The notes under the pieces are model-generated. The model was not told where the DNA came from and did not search any database. It saw only the letters and a list, made by a program, of their open reading frames with translations. Of a stretch of 50,457 bases of DNA, positions 26,845 to 34,568 are shown piece after piece; position 1 is the first letter of the stretch; every line of letters starts with the position of its first letter. Position numbers and translations under genes: made by a program. Origin of the DNA: Hydrogenimonas sp. (GTDB lineage Bacteria; Campylobacterota; Campylobacteria; Campylobacterales; Hydrogenimonadaceae); the NCBI GenBank assembly GCA_015490295.1, contig WFYC01000055.1:1-50457 (forward strand). Reading direction: 5' to 3'.

Positions 26845-27623
26845 TATACGCCGTCTCCAAACTCTTCACGGCGCTCTTTCTGCCGCCGGGTATTTTCATT
26901 CTGATTCTGGGGATATGTGCGGCTTTTGCAAAGAGATACAGGGGGCTCCTTGCCGCATCGACCCTTCTGCTCTATGCGCTTAGCATCCACCCGGTAGCCG
27001 ACAGACTTCTCGCCCACTACGAAGAGCCGTTCAGAGACACCGCACTGCCGGTACGCGCCGATGCCGTAGTCTCCCTCGGAGGGGGCAACATGCGATTCAA
27101 CCCAATACCGCTTGTAGACGAGGCGTTCAAGCGCCATATATACGCTCTTGCACTGGCGAAAAAAATGGACGCTCCTCTAATAGTCAGCGGCACGGGAGAG
27201 AGAGGATACAACGAGTATCTCGCCCTGATCGACTCCCTGAAGAGCCTGGAGCCCATAGTTTCGCAGCAGCTCCGAAACAGTTGCGAAACAGAGTTGTCCC
27301 ACTTCTGCATAATTCCGGAGACTCGGAGCTCGGATACATACGAAAACGCGAAGCTCTCCGCCGAAATCCTTCAAAAAAATGATCCGGCAGTCGTGGTGGT
27401 CACTTCCGCCTACCACATGAAAAGAGCGCTCGCGCTCTTCCGTCTCGCTGGTATAAAAAGGGTTTATCCGGCCGCCGTAAACTTCTATATCGACAGCTCG
27501 AAAAAAGGTTTCGAAGCAAAAGATCTTCTTCCGTCCGTATGGGCACTTCTAAACAGCTACAGAGCAATACATGAGTTTTTCGGGATGGTTAAAGTAAAAC
27601 TGAGAGAGCTTGCGAAAAAGTAG
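26841..27623 (+). CDS. YdcF/ElyC-like DUF218 membrane protein
   Basis: A 260-residue protein with two N-terminal membrane segments (about 4-26 and 32-49) followed by a DUF218 domain: ADAVVSLGGGNMR, PLIVSGTGE, ETRSSDTYENAKLS and VVTSAYHMKRALALFRLAGIKRVYPA. This matches the SanA/ElyC/YdcF family, linked to envelope and undecaprenyl-carrier metabolism in E. coli. The segment from about 133 to 152 is longer than in YdcF. The start is TTG overlapping the purM stop. Confidence 0.85.
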   Translation: MIYAVSKLFTALFLPPGIFILILGICAAFAKRYRGLLAASTLLLYALSIHPVADRLLAHYEEPFRDTALPVRADAVVSLGGGNMRFNPIPLVDEAFKRHIYALALAKKMDAPLIVSGTGERGYNEYLALIDSLKSLEPIVSQQLRNSCETELSHFCIIPETRSSDTYENAKLSAEILQKNDPAVVVVTSAYHMKRALALFRLAGIKRVYPAAVNFYIDSSKKGFEAKDLLPSVWALLNSYRAIHEFFGMVKVKLRELAKK

Positions 27624-27626
27624 GTA

Positions 27627-27703
27627 TGGCGCGGTGGACGAGACTCGAACTCGCGACCCCCGCCGTGACAGGGCGGTATTCTAACCAACTGAACTACCAC
27701 CGC
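27627..27703 (-). tRNA. tRNA-Asp (GTC), CCA encoded
   Basis: The minus strand gives GCGGTGG paired with CCACCGC, D-arm AGTTCAGTTGGTTAGAAT, anticodon arm CCGCC-CTGTCAC-GGCGG with anticodon GTC, T-arm with GAGTTCGAGTCTC, discriminator G and CCA. It follows tRNA-Lys by 53 bases in the same direction. Confidence 0.97.
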
Positions 27704-27756
27704 ACCTATTGAAGAGCAAAACAGTACGCTTTCAATCCAATCAACACCAACCTACG

Positions 27757-27832
<76 letters not shown>

Positions 27833-27846
27833 GTAAAGAGAGTGAA

Positions 27847-27852
27847 ATTATA
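27847..27852 (-). promoter_or_regulatory. -10 box for the tRNA-Lys/tRNA-Asp pair
   Basis: GCTATAATTT on the minus strand, 15 bases upstream of the tRNA-Lys 5' end and just beyond the end of the histidine kinase gene. Confidence 0.55.
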
Positions 27853-27863
27853 GCCTCTTTTCT

Positions 27864-29078
27864 TTAAAATCTAATTATGAACCTGTTCTTCTCGTTAACA
27901 TACTCGTAGGCAAAGAGAAATCCGTGCGCCTTGACTATGATATCGACGATATAGAGCCCAAGCCCGAGCCCGCTGACGGCACCTTCGCCCTGTGTATAGG
28001 GCCTTGTATAGTAGTCGAGAGGGTGCTGCAGCTTTTTTCCCCTGCTCTCTACGACAATCTCTTCACTGTCGGCAACCACCTTGAAGTGTTTGTCGGGTGA
28101 GTACTTTAACGCATTGTCCAACAGGTTTTTCAACGCTATGCTGAATAGTTTGAAGTCCGCCTCGATGCGCACAGGGGCTATCTCGTACTCCCCCCTGCTC
28201 TTCTCTATCATGGCAAGATCTATAGCCTGATCCACGATATCCTGTATCATGAGTGCTCTTTTGTCTATCGGAAGGCGGCCGCTGCTCAGCTGCTCTATCG
28301 TCGAAAACTCGTTGATCGCACCGTCAAGGCGCACAAAGATGCTTTCGAGCCTCTCCTTCTGCTTCGACTCGGGCAGCATCTGCACTATCAGGTTCCCTTT
28401 CGCCAAAGGGGTTTTGAGCTCATGCATAATGTTTCGCATAAAGAGATTTCTCGAACTAATCAGCGCCCTTATTCGCTCTATCGCCTCGTCTATCGCCTGC
28501 GAAACCTGCGCTATCTCGTCGCTGCCTTCAATTTTGCAGTGCACGTCGAGATTCCCCTCTCCGAATCTTCTGATGCACTGCTGCAGAGACTTCAGTGGTT
28601 TGAGCTTCAGCCATATAGCCCAGTATATAAGAAGGATCAAGAGTGTGGTCAGACCGAAATAGATCCAGACTATTTTGGGATCGTAGGGCTTGAACTTTAG
28701 ATCTTCAAAGAGTATCAGTCTGCCGAAACTGTTTATAAGCAGATATATCCTGCCATCTTTTTCAAGCATATCTATAAAGCCGAATGCTGTGGGCTGGCGG
28801 CCGAGAAGTTTTGCTCCCTTTAGCAGTCGCACCCCCTCTTTGCGCTCTTTTATCCACTTCATACCGTATTTCAGCGCTGCCTCTTCGATCTCTCCCGGCA
28901 GAGTGCTGCGTTCCATGCGAAGAAGGATATTTTGCGCAAAGAGGATGTTGCGCTGAACCATAATCTGGGAATGGCGGTACCTGTCTCCGACGGAGTAGAA
29001 GTAAAAAGCGGTCCCGGCGGCAAGGATGGCTATTACGAATATCGCGGTTATAAAGAGGAATATCGATACGCGTCTCAT
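27864..29078 (-). CDS. cprS: Sensor histidine kinase, CprS-like
   Basis: A 404-residue membrane kinase. Membrane segments at about 6-28 and 136-157 flank a periplasmic sensor region; then come a HAMP-like linker, the phosphoacceptor H219 in NIMHELKTPLAKG, an N-box KNLLDNALKYSP and a G-box VSGLGLGLYIVD. The short, ArsS/CprS-type ATPase domain is typical of Campylobacterota. Its partner regulator gene overlaps it by four bases and htrA lies upstream, the order of cprS-cprR-htrA in C. jejuni, where the system governs envelope genes. The symbol rests on that synteny; ArsS or RacS would be the alternatives. Confidence 0.85.
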   Translation of the reverse strand: MRRVSIFLFITAIFVIAILAAGTAFYFYSVGDRYRHSQIMVQRNILFAQNILLRMERSTLPGEIEEAALKYGMKWIKERKEGVRLLKGAKLLGRQPTAFGFIDMLEKDGRIYLLINSFGRLILFEDLKFKPYDPKIVWIYFGLTTLLILLIYWAIWLKLKPLKSLQQCIRRFGEGNLDVHCKIEGSDEIAQVSQAIDEAIERIRALISSRNLFMRNIMHELKTPLAKGNLIVQMLPESKQKERLESIFVRLDGAINEFSTIEQLSSGRLPIDKRALMIQDIVDQAIDLAMIEKSRGEYEIAPVRIEADFKLFSIALKNLLDNALKYSPDKHFKVVADSEEIVVESRGKKLQHPLDYYTRPYTQGEGAVSGLGLGLYIVDIIVKAHGFLFAYEYVNEKNRFIIRF

Positions 29079-29755
29079 GGGGTCAGCCGATACCCCAAAC
29101 CGCGAACCGAGCGTATATAGCGCGGATGCTTCGGGTTGTCGGACAGCTTGTGGCGTATTCGACTGATAATTACATCTATGCTTTTTAGCGAGCTCTCTTC
29201 GTGAATCGCATCTACGCTATAAATAAGATCTTCTCTCGAGACAACTTCATTCGCATGCTCAAGCATATAGGAGAGAATTCCATACTCCGCTGCCGTAAGA
29301 TGGAGCGGCTCGTTCTTGAAATATATCATCTTGGTATCACTGTCGATACGAAGATCGGCCTCTTTTTTTTCATCCTCACCACGCTGACCATCACGCCCTA
29401 TTCGCCTGAGAATGCTCTTTATCCTGGCGACCAGCTCTCTGGGGTCATAGGGCTTCGGAAGATAGTCGTCGGCCCCCTTTTCCAAGCCGACTATCTTGTC
29501 CGTCAGGTCGCTTCTTGCCGAGGAGATCACGATGGGAACGTCGCTCCTTTTGCGTATCTGCTCGCACACCTCCAGACCGTCCATTCCCGGAAGGCTGAGA
29601 TCGAGGATAACGAGATCGAATTCATGCGTATCGAGCTCGCTCAGTCCCAAAAAAGGGTCCGGTACGTTGATCGTCTCTATATTGAAACGGTGAAGATATT
29701 CGCTCAGAATCTCTGCGAGCTCCTCGTCATCCTCTATCATCAGAACCTTGGCCAT
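29075..29755 (-). CDS. cprR: OmpR-family response regulator, CprR-like
   Basis: A 226-residue regulator with a receiver domain (phosphoacceptor D52 in DLVILDLSLPGMDG, acidic pair at 9-10, conserved K101 in YLPKPYDP) and a winged-helix DNA-binding domain ending IRSVRGLGYRLTP. It should bind direct repeats upstream of envelope genes when phosphorylated by the adjacent kinase. Three GTAAAC repeats in front of htrA resemble the [G/C]TAAAC consensus I recall for C. jejuni CprR. It starts 8 bases after the htrA stop. Confidence 0.88.
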   Translation of the reverse strand: MAKVLMIEDDEELAEILSEYLHRFNIETINVPDPFLGLSELDTHEFDLVILDLSLPGMDGLEVCEQIRKRSDVPIVISSARSDLTDKIVGLEKGADDYLPKPYDPRELVARIKSILRRIGRDGQRGEDEKKEADLRIDSDTKMIYFKNEPLHLTAAEYGILSYMLEHANEVVSREDLIYSVDAIHEESSLKSIDVIISRIRHKLSDNPKHPRYIRSVRGLGYRLTP

Positions 29756-29763
29756 ACTCTCTC

Positions 29764-31158
29764 CTATCGGACGACCAGTATCCTTATCATCCCTCTTCTG
29801 TTTACATAGACTCTTTTGTCACCGGGGTACTTCTTCATCGCTTTTTGGATATCGCCGACCCGTTTTATCATCGTGTCTTCTATCTGAATGATAATATCTC
29901 CGGCCATAAATCCCGCTTTATCCGCCGGGCTATCGGGCTTGACCCCCGTTACTATAACCCCTTCGATATCCTCGGGAATCCCCATCTGCCTGCGCATACG
30001 CTCGGTTAGATTGCTCAGCTCAAGACCATCCACGAAACCGCCCTCACCACCGCTTTTCATACTCCTTTCGGGGAAGTGGGCCAGTTTGACTTTCACACTC
30101 TTTATCTTTTTGTTGCGCTCAAACGTCAACTCCACCACACTGCCCGGGGAAATGGACCCGATCGCGTTTTTGAGATCACTGGCATCTTTTATCTCCTGAT
30201 CGTTGACCCTGATTATAAGATCGCCCCGTTTCAGGCCGGCCTTTTGTGCAGGAGTATCTTTATCGACATTCAGAACTACAGCACCCTCCTTGTTTCTGTA
30301 TACCTTCTGCAGCTGCGGCGTAAGGTCACTGATACTGACTCCCAGATATCCGTAATCGACCTTGCCGTGCTCTATCAACTGTGTAGCGACTCGCTTGACC
30401 ATATTGACCGGAATCGCGAAGCCTATCCCGTTGTTGGCTCCGCTTCTGGTTATGATGGCGCTGTTTATTCCTATCAGTACACCGCGGCTGTCTACAAGTG
30501 CCCCGCCGCTGTTTCCGGGGTTGATGGCGGCATCCGTCTGTATGAAGTTCTCATACTGATTTATTCCGACACTATCTTTTCCCAGGGCCGATACTATCCC
30601 CTGGCTTACACTCTCGCCGACGCCGAACGGATTTCCTATGGCAAAAACCAGGTCGCCTGTCTTAAGCGCATCAGAGTTGCCCATCGTTGCGGCCGGAAGC
30701 CCGCTAGCATCGATCTTTATAACGGCTATATCGCTTTTCGGATCCGTTCCGACCACTTTCGCACTGTAATCTTTTGTGCTGCCCGGAAGTGTCACATGAA
30801 CCTCATCGGCATCTGCCACGACATGGTTGTTTGTGACTATATACCCGTCACTTGTTATGATCACACCGGACCCCAGAGAGTGCTGTATCCTCTCTCTTGG
30901 CATCGCCTGCCCAAACGGCATATTGAAAAACTGCCGGAAAAAGGGGTCCATGAATGCGGGCGGAATATTCTGACGCACCCTCTTTTTCGCGGATATATTC
31001 ACAACCCACTCCCTCGCATCCTTTATAGCTTCGTTGAAAGAGAGTATCTTTCCCGCCTCCGGCATAACACGCTCTGCGGAAGGTGCCTGTTTGAACTCAA
31101 CACTGCTGGCCATGAGAGAAGCCGCCAAAACAGCGGACACAACTATTGTCTTTTTCAT
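29764..31158 (-). CDS. htrA: Periplasmic serine protease/chaperone HtrA (DegP family)
   Basis: A 464-residue Do-type protease for misfolded envelope proteins. It has a signal peptide (MKKTIVVSAVLAASLMASS), a trypsin-like domain with catalytic triad H112 (TNNHVV), D143 (KSDIAVI) and S217 (NPGNSGGAL), and two PDZ domains (YGYLGVSISDLTP and GVIVTGVKPDSPADKAG). In C. jejuni it also cleaves host junction proteins; here it is presumably a stress protease. The start follows AGGAG by 9 bases. It is the first gene of htrA-cprR-cprS and has an unusually structured leader. Confidence 0.96.
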   Translation of the reverse strand: MKKTIVVSAVLAASLMASSVEFKQAPSAERVMPEAGKILSFNEAIKDAREWVVNISAKKRVRQNIPPAFMDPFFRQFFNMPFGQAMPRERIQHSLGSGVIITSDGYIVTNNHVVADADEVHVTLPGSTKDYSAKVVGTDPKSDIAVIKIDASGLPAATMGNSDALKTGDLVFAIGNPFGVGESVSQGIVSALGKDSVGINQYENFIQTDAAINPGNSGGALVDSRGVLIGINSAIITRSGANNGIGFAIPVNMVKRVATQLIEHGKVDYGYLGVSISDLTPQLQKVYRNKEGAVVLNVDKDTPAQKAGLKRGDLIIRVNDQEIKDASDLKNAIGSISPGSVVELTFERNKKIKSVKVKLAHFPERSMKSGGEGGFVDGLELSNLTERMRRQMGIPEDIEGVIVTGVKPDSPADKAGFMAGDIIIQIEDTMIKRVGDIQKAMKKYPGDKRVYVNRRGMIRILVVR

Positions 31159-31186
31159 ATTTTTATTCTCCTGAAAACTCTTTTAG

Positions 31187-31306
31187 CCGGCTCTTTGGCA
31201 GGCCCTGCAAGGCTGCTGTAAATCTTGGAAGGTCTTGCATAGCTGAACACAGGCAGTCTAAAAGGAGGAGCAAAATGTCGCCGGGCAGGGCCTGCCAAAG
31301 AGCCGG
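31187..31306 (-). repeat. 22-bp perfect inverted repeat in the htrA leader
   Basis: Arms at 31187-31208 and 31285-31306 are exact reverse complements, separated by 76 bases. Inner sequences near 31212-31218 (CTGCTGT) and 31249-31256 (ACAGGCAG) could extend pairing imperfectly. The whole lies between the predicted htrA transcription start near 31313 and the htrA ATG at 31158, so the htrA RNA would fold into a long hairpin. The loop, read in the htrA direction, contains CTCCTCCTTTT, which can pair with the htrA Shine-Dalgarno AGGAG. No T run follows, so it is not a simple terminator. Confidence 0.85.
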
Positions 31307-31319
31307 TTTCTCAATTTGT

Positions 31320-31325
31320 ATTGTA
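31320..31325 (-). promoter_or_regulatory. -10 box for htrA-cprRS
   Basis: TATACAAT on the minus strand, with the first GTAAAC box (GTTTAC in this direction) ending about 11 bases upstream. It would give a leader of about 155 bases. Confidence 0.45.
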
Positions 31326-31336
31326 TACGCACCTCG

Positions 31337-31374
31337 GTAAACACCCGACAACGAATCGTAAACGGAAGGTAAAC
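31337..31374. promoter_or_regulatory. Three GTAAAC direct repeats between divergent promoters
   Basis: GTAAAC occurs at 31337-31342, 31358-31363 and 31369-31374, spaced 21 and 11 bases, so all three face the same side of the helix. Direct repeats with one-turn spacing are typical for OmpR-family regulators, and the CprR-like gene is the second gene of the adjoining operon. The boxes cover the -35 region of both divergent promoters. Confidence 0.6.
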
Positions 31375-31389
31375 GGTCCGTTTGGATGG

Positions 31390-31395
31390 TATAAT
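31390..31395 (+). promoter_or_regulatory. -10 box for the gene at 31451
   Basis: GGTATAATTT, 16 bases after the third GTAAAC box. Transcription would start near 31402, giving a leader of about 49 bases. Confidence 0.55.
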
Positions 31396-31450
31396 TTCAA
31401 AACTTCGCAAGAGCGCACAGATGCGCCTTAAATCATTCTAAAGGGTTCTT

Positions 31451-32269
31451 TTGGGCATATTTAAAAAACTTACGGCAGTCATCATAATTTTGGTACTGGC
31501 CAATATCGGCTTCATCTGGTACGGCCAAGCCAGCTTTGAAGCTACGGTAAAAACATTGGCGAAGTCGTTTACGGAAAACAATACTACTGCAAACCTCGGC
31601 GATCCGGCTGCAGAAGATATTGAAAAATATATTGAAAAAAGCGGGCTGAAAGAGCATCCGTATAAGACCATTGCCGTACAGTTTGAAGGAGAGTACAGAA
31701 ACAGGCCCTCCTCTAAATGGGCAAAGATGCACTCGCTGGCGCTTCTTAGGCCCTCTGCCGATATGATGTGGGCTGTTAAACTTGAAACCAACCCGGTCGT
31801 AACGTTCAACGCACTGGAGACATACCATGCGGGCCGTGCGTCTATGCAGATGCTGCTTTTTGGCATCATACCTACCGGCGAAGTGGAGGGAAAAGAGTTT
31901 GCCCGCTCGGAGCTTGCACGTCTTCTTGCATACAGTGTCTACAACCCAGCGCTGCTCGAACTGCCCTCCATAGAGTACAGGGCCGTTGACGAGAGGAGAA
32001 CGGAGGCCACCATACACGACGGCAATATCAGTGCGACGGTGACTTTCGTTACATCTTCAAACGGCGATATCGTGGAGATTACGAGCGGTGACAGGGTGAG
32101 ACCGCTGAAAAAAGGGGGCTTTATGCGGACCGCATGGCGTATGCAGATAAACTCTTACGGAGAGTTCGACGGACTGCGTCTTGCCAAAGATGTAGTGGAG
32201 GCGTGGATAGTCGACGGCAACTCCATAGAGTACTCAAAAAGCAGACTCGACTCCGCAAAACGGCTGTGA
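31451..32269 (+). CDS. Membrane-anchored protein of unknown function (DUF6544/DUF6920-like)
   Basis: 272 residues with one N-terminal membrane segment (about 7-24) and a long extracytoplasmic part. Conserved-looking blocks are QFEGEYRNRPSSKWAKMHS, ETYHAGRASMQMLLFGIIPTG, SELARLLAYSVYNPALL and FMRTAWRMQINSYGEFDGLRL. From memory these resemble a widespread uncharacterised family (DUF6544/DUF6920). The start is TTG behind AAAGGG; no ATG is available near the membrane segment. It is divergent from htrA and shares the GTAAAC boxes, so a role in envelope stress is plausible. pgeF overlaps its end as GTGA. Confidence 0.7.
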   Translation: MGIFKKLTAVIIILVLANIGFIWYGQASFEATVKTLAKSFTENNTTANLGDPAAEDIEKYIEKSGLKEHPYKTIAVQFEGEYRNRPSSKWAKMHSLALLRPSADMMWAVKLETNPVVTFNALETYHAGRASMQMLLFGIIPTGEVEGKEFARSELARLLAYSVYNPALLELPSIEYRAVDERRTEATIHDGNISATVTFVTSSNGDIVEITSGDRVRPLKKGGFMRTAWRMQINSYGEFDGLRLAKDVVEAWIVDGNSIEYSKSRLDSAKRL

Positions 32270-32961
32270 AGATAGATAGACTCTTTACAGACCGCCGGGG
32301 CGGGGTGAGCTCGTCGCCGTACGAGAGCCTGAACCTCGCACTCCATACCGGAGACGACCCCGCCTCGGTCGCACGCAACCGAAACATACTGCAAAAAAGA
32401 GTCGGCCTGCCTATCCGCTTCATGCAGCAGGTTCACGGCGACAATATCGCTATTGTAGACGAGAGTTCACCGGAAACTCTGCCGGATTGCGACGCGATAG
32501 TTACGAACAGGCCGGGCATTGCTCTCGCGGTTATGGTCGCTGACTGCATTCCTATGCTTCTTTTCGACAAGAAAAAGGGTGTAGCGGCGGCGGTTCATGC
32601 CGGGCGTAACGGCACCTTTTTGAATATCGGTGCAAAGTGTGTAAAAACGATGGTGGAGCGTTTCGGATGCCGAAGCGGGGATATATATGCCGAGATGGGC
32701 CCCTCTATCCGTGCCTGCTGCTACGAAATCTCGGAGGAGATGGCCCGGTTGGTGCGAAAAAGTTTCGGCGAAAGTTATATGAACGGTCGTTATCTCGATC
32801 TGCAGAGCCTAAACCGTGACCGACTGCTCGAAGCGGGGCTTAGAGAGGATAGAATCGATATTTCCGATATATGCACCTGCTGCAGCACAGATCACTTCTC
32901 GTATCGCCGCGAAGGTACGACCGGCCGTTTCGCCGGGGCGATATGGATTGAAAACCGCTAA
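32266..32961 (+). CDS. pgeF: Purine nucleoside phosphorylase/laccase-domain protein (YfiH family)
   Basis: A 231-residue protein of the YfiH/PgeF family, with zinc-binding residues in QQVHGDN, the Cys of MVADCIP and the His of AVHAGRNGT. Members phosphorolyse purine nucleosides, and E. coli PgeF edits peptidoglycan precursors carrying L-Ser. The GTG start at 32266 overlaps the upstream stop and begins the family fold (KIDRLFTDRRGGVSSSPYES); the open frame extends upstream without homology. The following gene, rarA, converges on it. Confidence 0.9.
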   Translation: MKIDRLFTDRRGGVSSSPYESLNLALHTGDDPASVARNRNILQKRVGLPIRFMQQVHGDNIAIVDESSPETLPDCDAIVTNRPGIALAVMVADCIPMLLFDKKKGVAAAVHAGRNGTFLNIGAKCVKTMVERFGCRSGDIYAEMGPSIRACCYEISEEMARLVRKSFGESYMNGRYLDLQSLNRDRLLEAGLREDRIDISDICTCCSTDHFSYRREGTTGRFAGAIWIENR

Positions 32962-32966
32962 ATCGT

Positions 32967-34169
32967 CTATTTTCGTCCGTTTTGGCCTTTTATCTTTTCA
33001 AGCCACTCCTCGAGCCGCTTTTCGAAGCCTGCCCCTTTCGATTCGTAAAACTTCAGATCTTCTCTCAGGTACTCCTGTTCGACCCAGCCGCCGAAATCGT
33101 GCGGGTAGAGATAGCCGGGGTGGTCGGGACTTCTAAGATGCTTCGGTACGGGTATCAGGGCTCCATTCTCCACAGCCTTCAAAGCCCTGTTCACTGCGAC
33201 ATAGGAGCTGTTCGACTTGGGGGAAGAGGCCAGATATACGGCGCACTGCGCCAAAATTATACGCGCTTCTGGATAACCTATGCGGCTTACGGCCGTCATC
33301 GTATCCACCGCGATTCCAAGTGCGTTGGGGTTGGCGTTGCCTATATCTTCGCTCGCGAATATCACCATGCGTCTGGCGATGAACTCCGGCGGTTCGCCGC
33401 CGGCTATAAGCCTTGCCATCCAGTAGAGGGCGGCATCGATATCGGAGCCTCTTAGACTCTTTATCATCGCACTTATCAGGTTGTAGTGGGTATCGGCCCC
33501 TCCCGCTCCGTCGTGAAGTGCACTCGGACGCAGGCTTTTTAGGGCTCGAAGAGTCACCGTCGACTCTACGGCCAGCGCCGCTTCGAGCAGGTTCAGCATC
33601 GCCCGCATATCGCCGCAGCTCGAGTCGACCAGATACTCTTTTGCACCCTCTTCGATCTCGAACCCTTCACTTCTGCGCACCCTCTCCAGCATAATAAGCA
33701 GATCTTCGGATTCGAGCGGCCTGAACTCAAAAAGCAGAGACCTCGAGCGCATCGCCGCTGTCAGAGAGAAGTAGGGGTTCTCGGTTGAAGCGCCTATCAC
33801 CAGGGCGTCGTAACGCTCCATAAAGGGCAAAAGAACCTCCTGCTGGTTCTTGCTCAATCTATGCACCTCGTCGATGAAAATGAGCGGTTTCAGAAGCGCT
33901 CCGGCATACTGCTTGAATATGGACCTAAGATCCTCCACCTTCATCGTGGTTGCATTGAGCTCGTAAAAAGGTCTCGCTAATTTGTCGGCTACTATACGAG
34001 CGAGAGTGGTTTTTCCTGTACCGGGTGGTCCGTAGAAGAAACTGTGCTGCAGCGCATCCTCTTCTATCAGGCGCCGCAGCGAAGCGCTTGGAGAGAGCAG
34101 GTGATCCTGGCCTATAAACTCCCCGAGAGAATTGGGCCGGTAGAGCAGAGCAAGATTTTTGGAGCCCAT
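32967..34169 (-). CDS. rarA: Replication-associated recombination protein A
   Basis: A 400-residue AAA+ ATPase (RarA/MgsA) related to clamp-loader subunits, acting at stalled replication forks. It has Walker A in YGPPGTGKTTLA, Walker B in LIFIDEVHRLS, the sensor 1 region GASTENPYFSL, an arginine region AAMRSRS, and the C-terminal MgsA part (MIKSLRGSDIDAALYWMARLIAGGEPPEFIARRM). It is the last gene of the rsmA-rnj-kdsD-rluB-yjbQ-rarA operon, 3 bases after yjbQ. Confidence 0.95.
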   Translation of the reverse strand: MGSKNLALLYRPNSLGEFIGQDHLLSPSASLRRLIEEDALQHSFFYGPPGTGKTTLARIVADKLARPFYELNATTMKVEDLRSIFKQYAGALLKPLIFIDEVHRLSKNQQEVLLPFMERYDALVIGASTENPYFSLTAAMRSRSLLFEFRPLESEDLLIMLERVRRSEGFEIEEGAKEYLVDSSCGDMRAMLNLLEAALAVESTVTLRALKSLRPSALHDGAGGADTHYNLISAMIKSLRGSDIDAALYWMARLIAGGEPPEFIARRMVIFASEDIGNANPNALGIAVDTMTAVSRIGYPEARIILAQCAVYLASSPKSNSSYVAVNRALKAVENGALIPVPKHLRSPDHPGYLYPHDFGGWVEQEYLREDLKFYESKGAGFEKRLEEWLEKIKGQNGRK

Positions 34170-34172
34170 ACC

Positions 34173-34568
34173 CTATCCATGCACCACCTGCACCACGACG
34201 GTACGCTCCCTGGGGCCGTCGAATTCGCACAGGAAAATACCCTGCCACCTGCCGAGCTGAAGCTTGGCATTCTCCATCGGTACGACGACCCTCGCACCGC
34301 AAAGAGCAGATTTGATATGGGCCGCCGCATTCTCCCCCTGGTGATGGTAGGGCTGAGAAGCCGGAGCTATACGACCGAGAGCTTCGAGAAAGTCGCGCCT
34401 TAGCTGGGGGTCTATGTTTTCAAAGAGTATGATACTTGCGGTAGTATGCGGAACGAAGACGGTAACAAGCCCGCTTTTTACACCCTCTTTTATCACGGCT
34501 TCATTCACCTTTTCCGTCAGATCGATCATCTCCGACGTATGCTTGGTATCGATTTTCAGTTCAATCAC
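34173..34568 (-). CDS. yjbQ: YjbQ family protein (UPF0047, secondary thiamine-phosphate synthase)
   Basis: A 131-residue protein with the family blocks VFVPHTTASIILFENIDP, YHHQGENAAAHIKSALCG and LQLGRWQGIFLCEFDGPRERTVVVQ. The conserved His and Glu residues form the presumed active site. Family members have weak thiamine-phosphate synthase activity; the main role is unknown. It overlaps rluB by eight bases. Confidence 0.93.
   Translation of the reverse strand: MIELKIDTKHTSEMIDLTEKVNEAVIKEGVKSGLVTVFVPHTTASIILFENIDPQLRRDFLEALGRIAPASQPYHHQGENAAAHIKSALCGARVVVPMENAKLQLGRWQGIFLCEFDGPRERTVVVQVVHG

Noticed and set aside
31187-31306. Inverted repeat as an ordinary terminator between htrA and the divergent gene
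   Set aside because: The genes diverge, the loop is 76 bases and no T run follows either arm.
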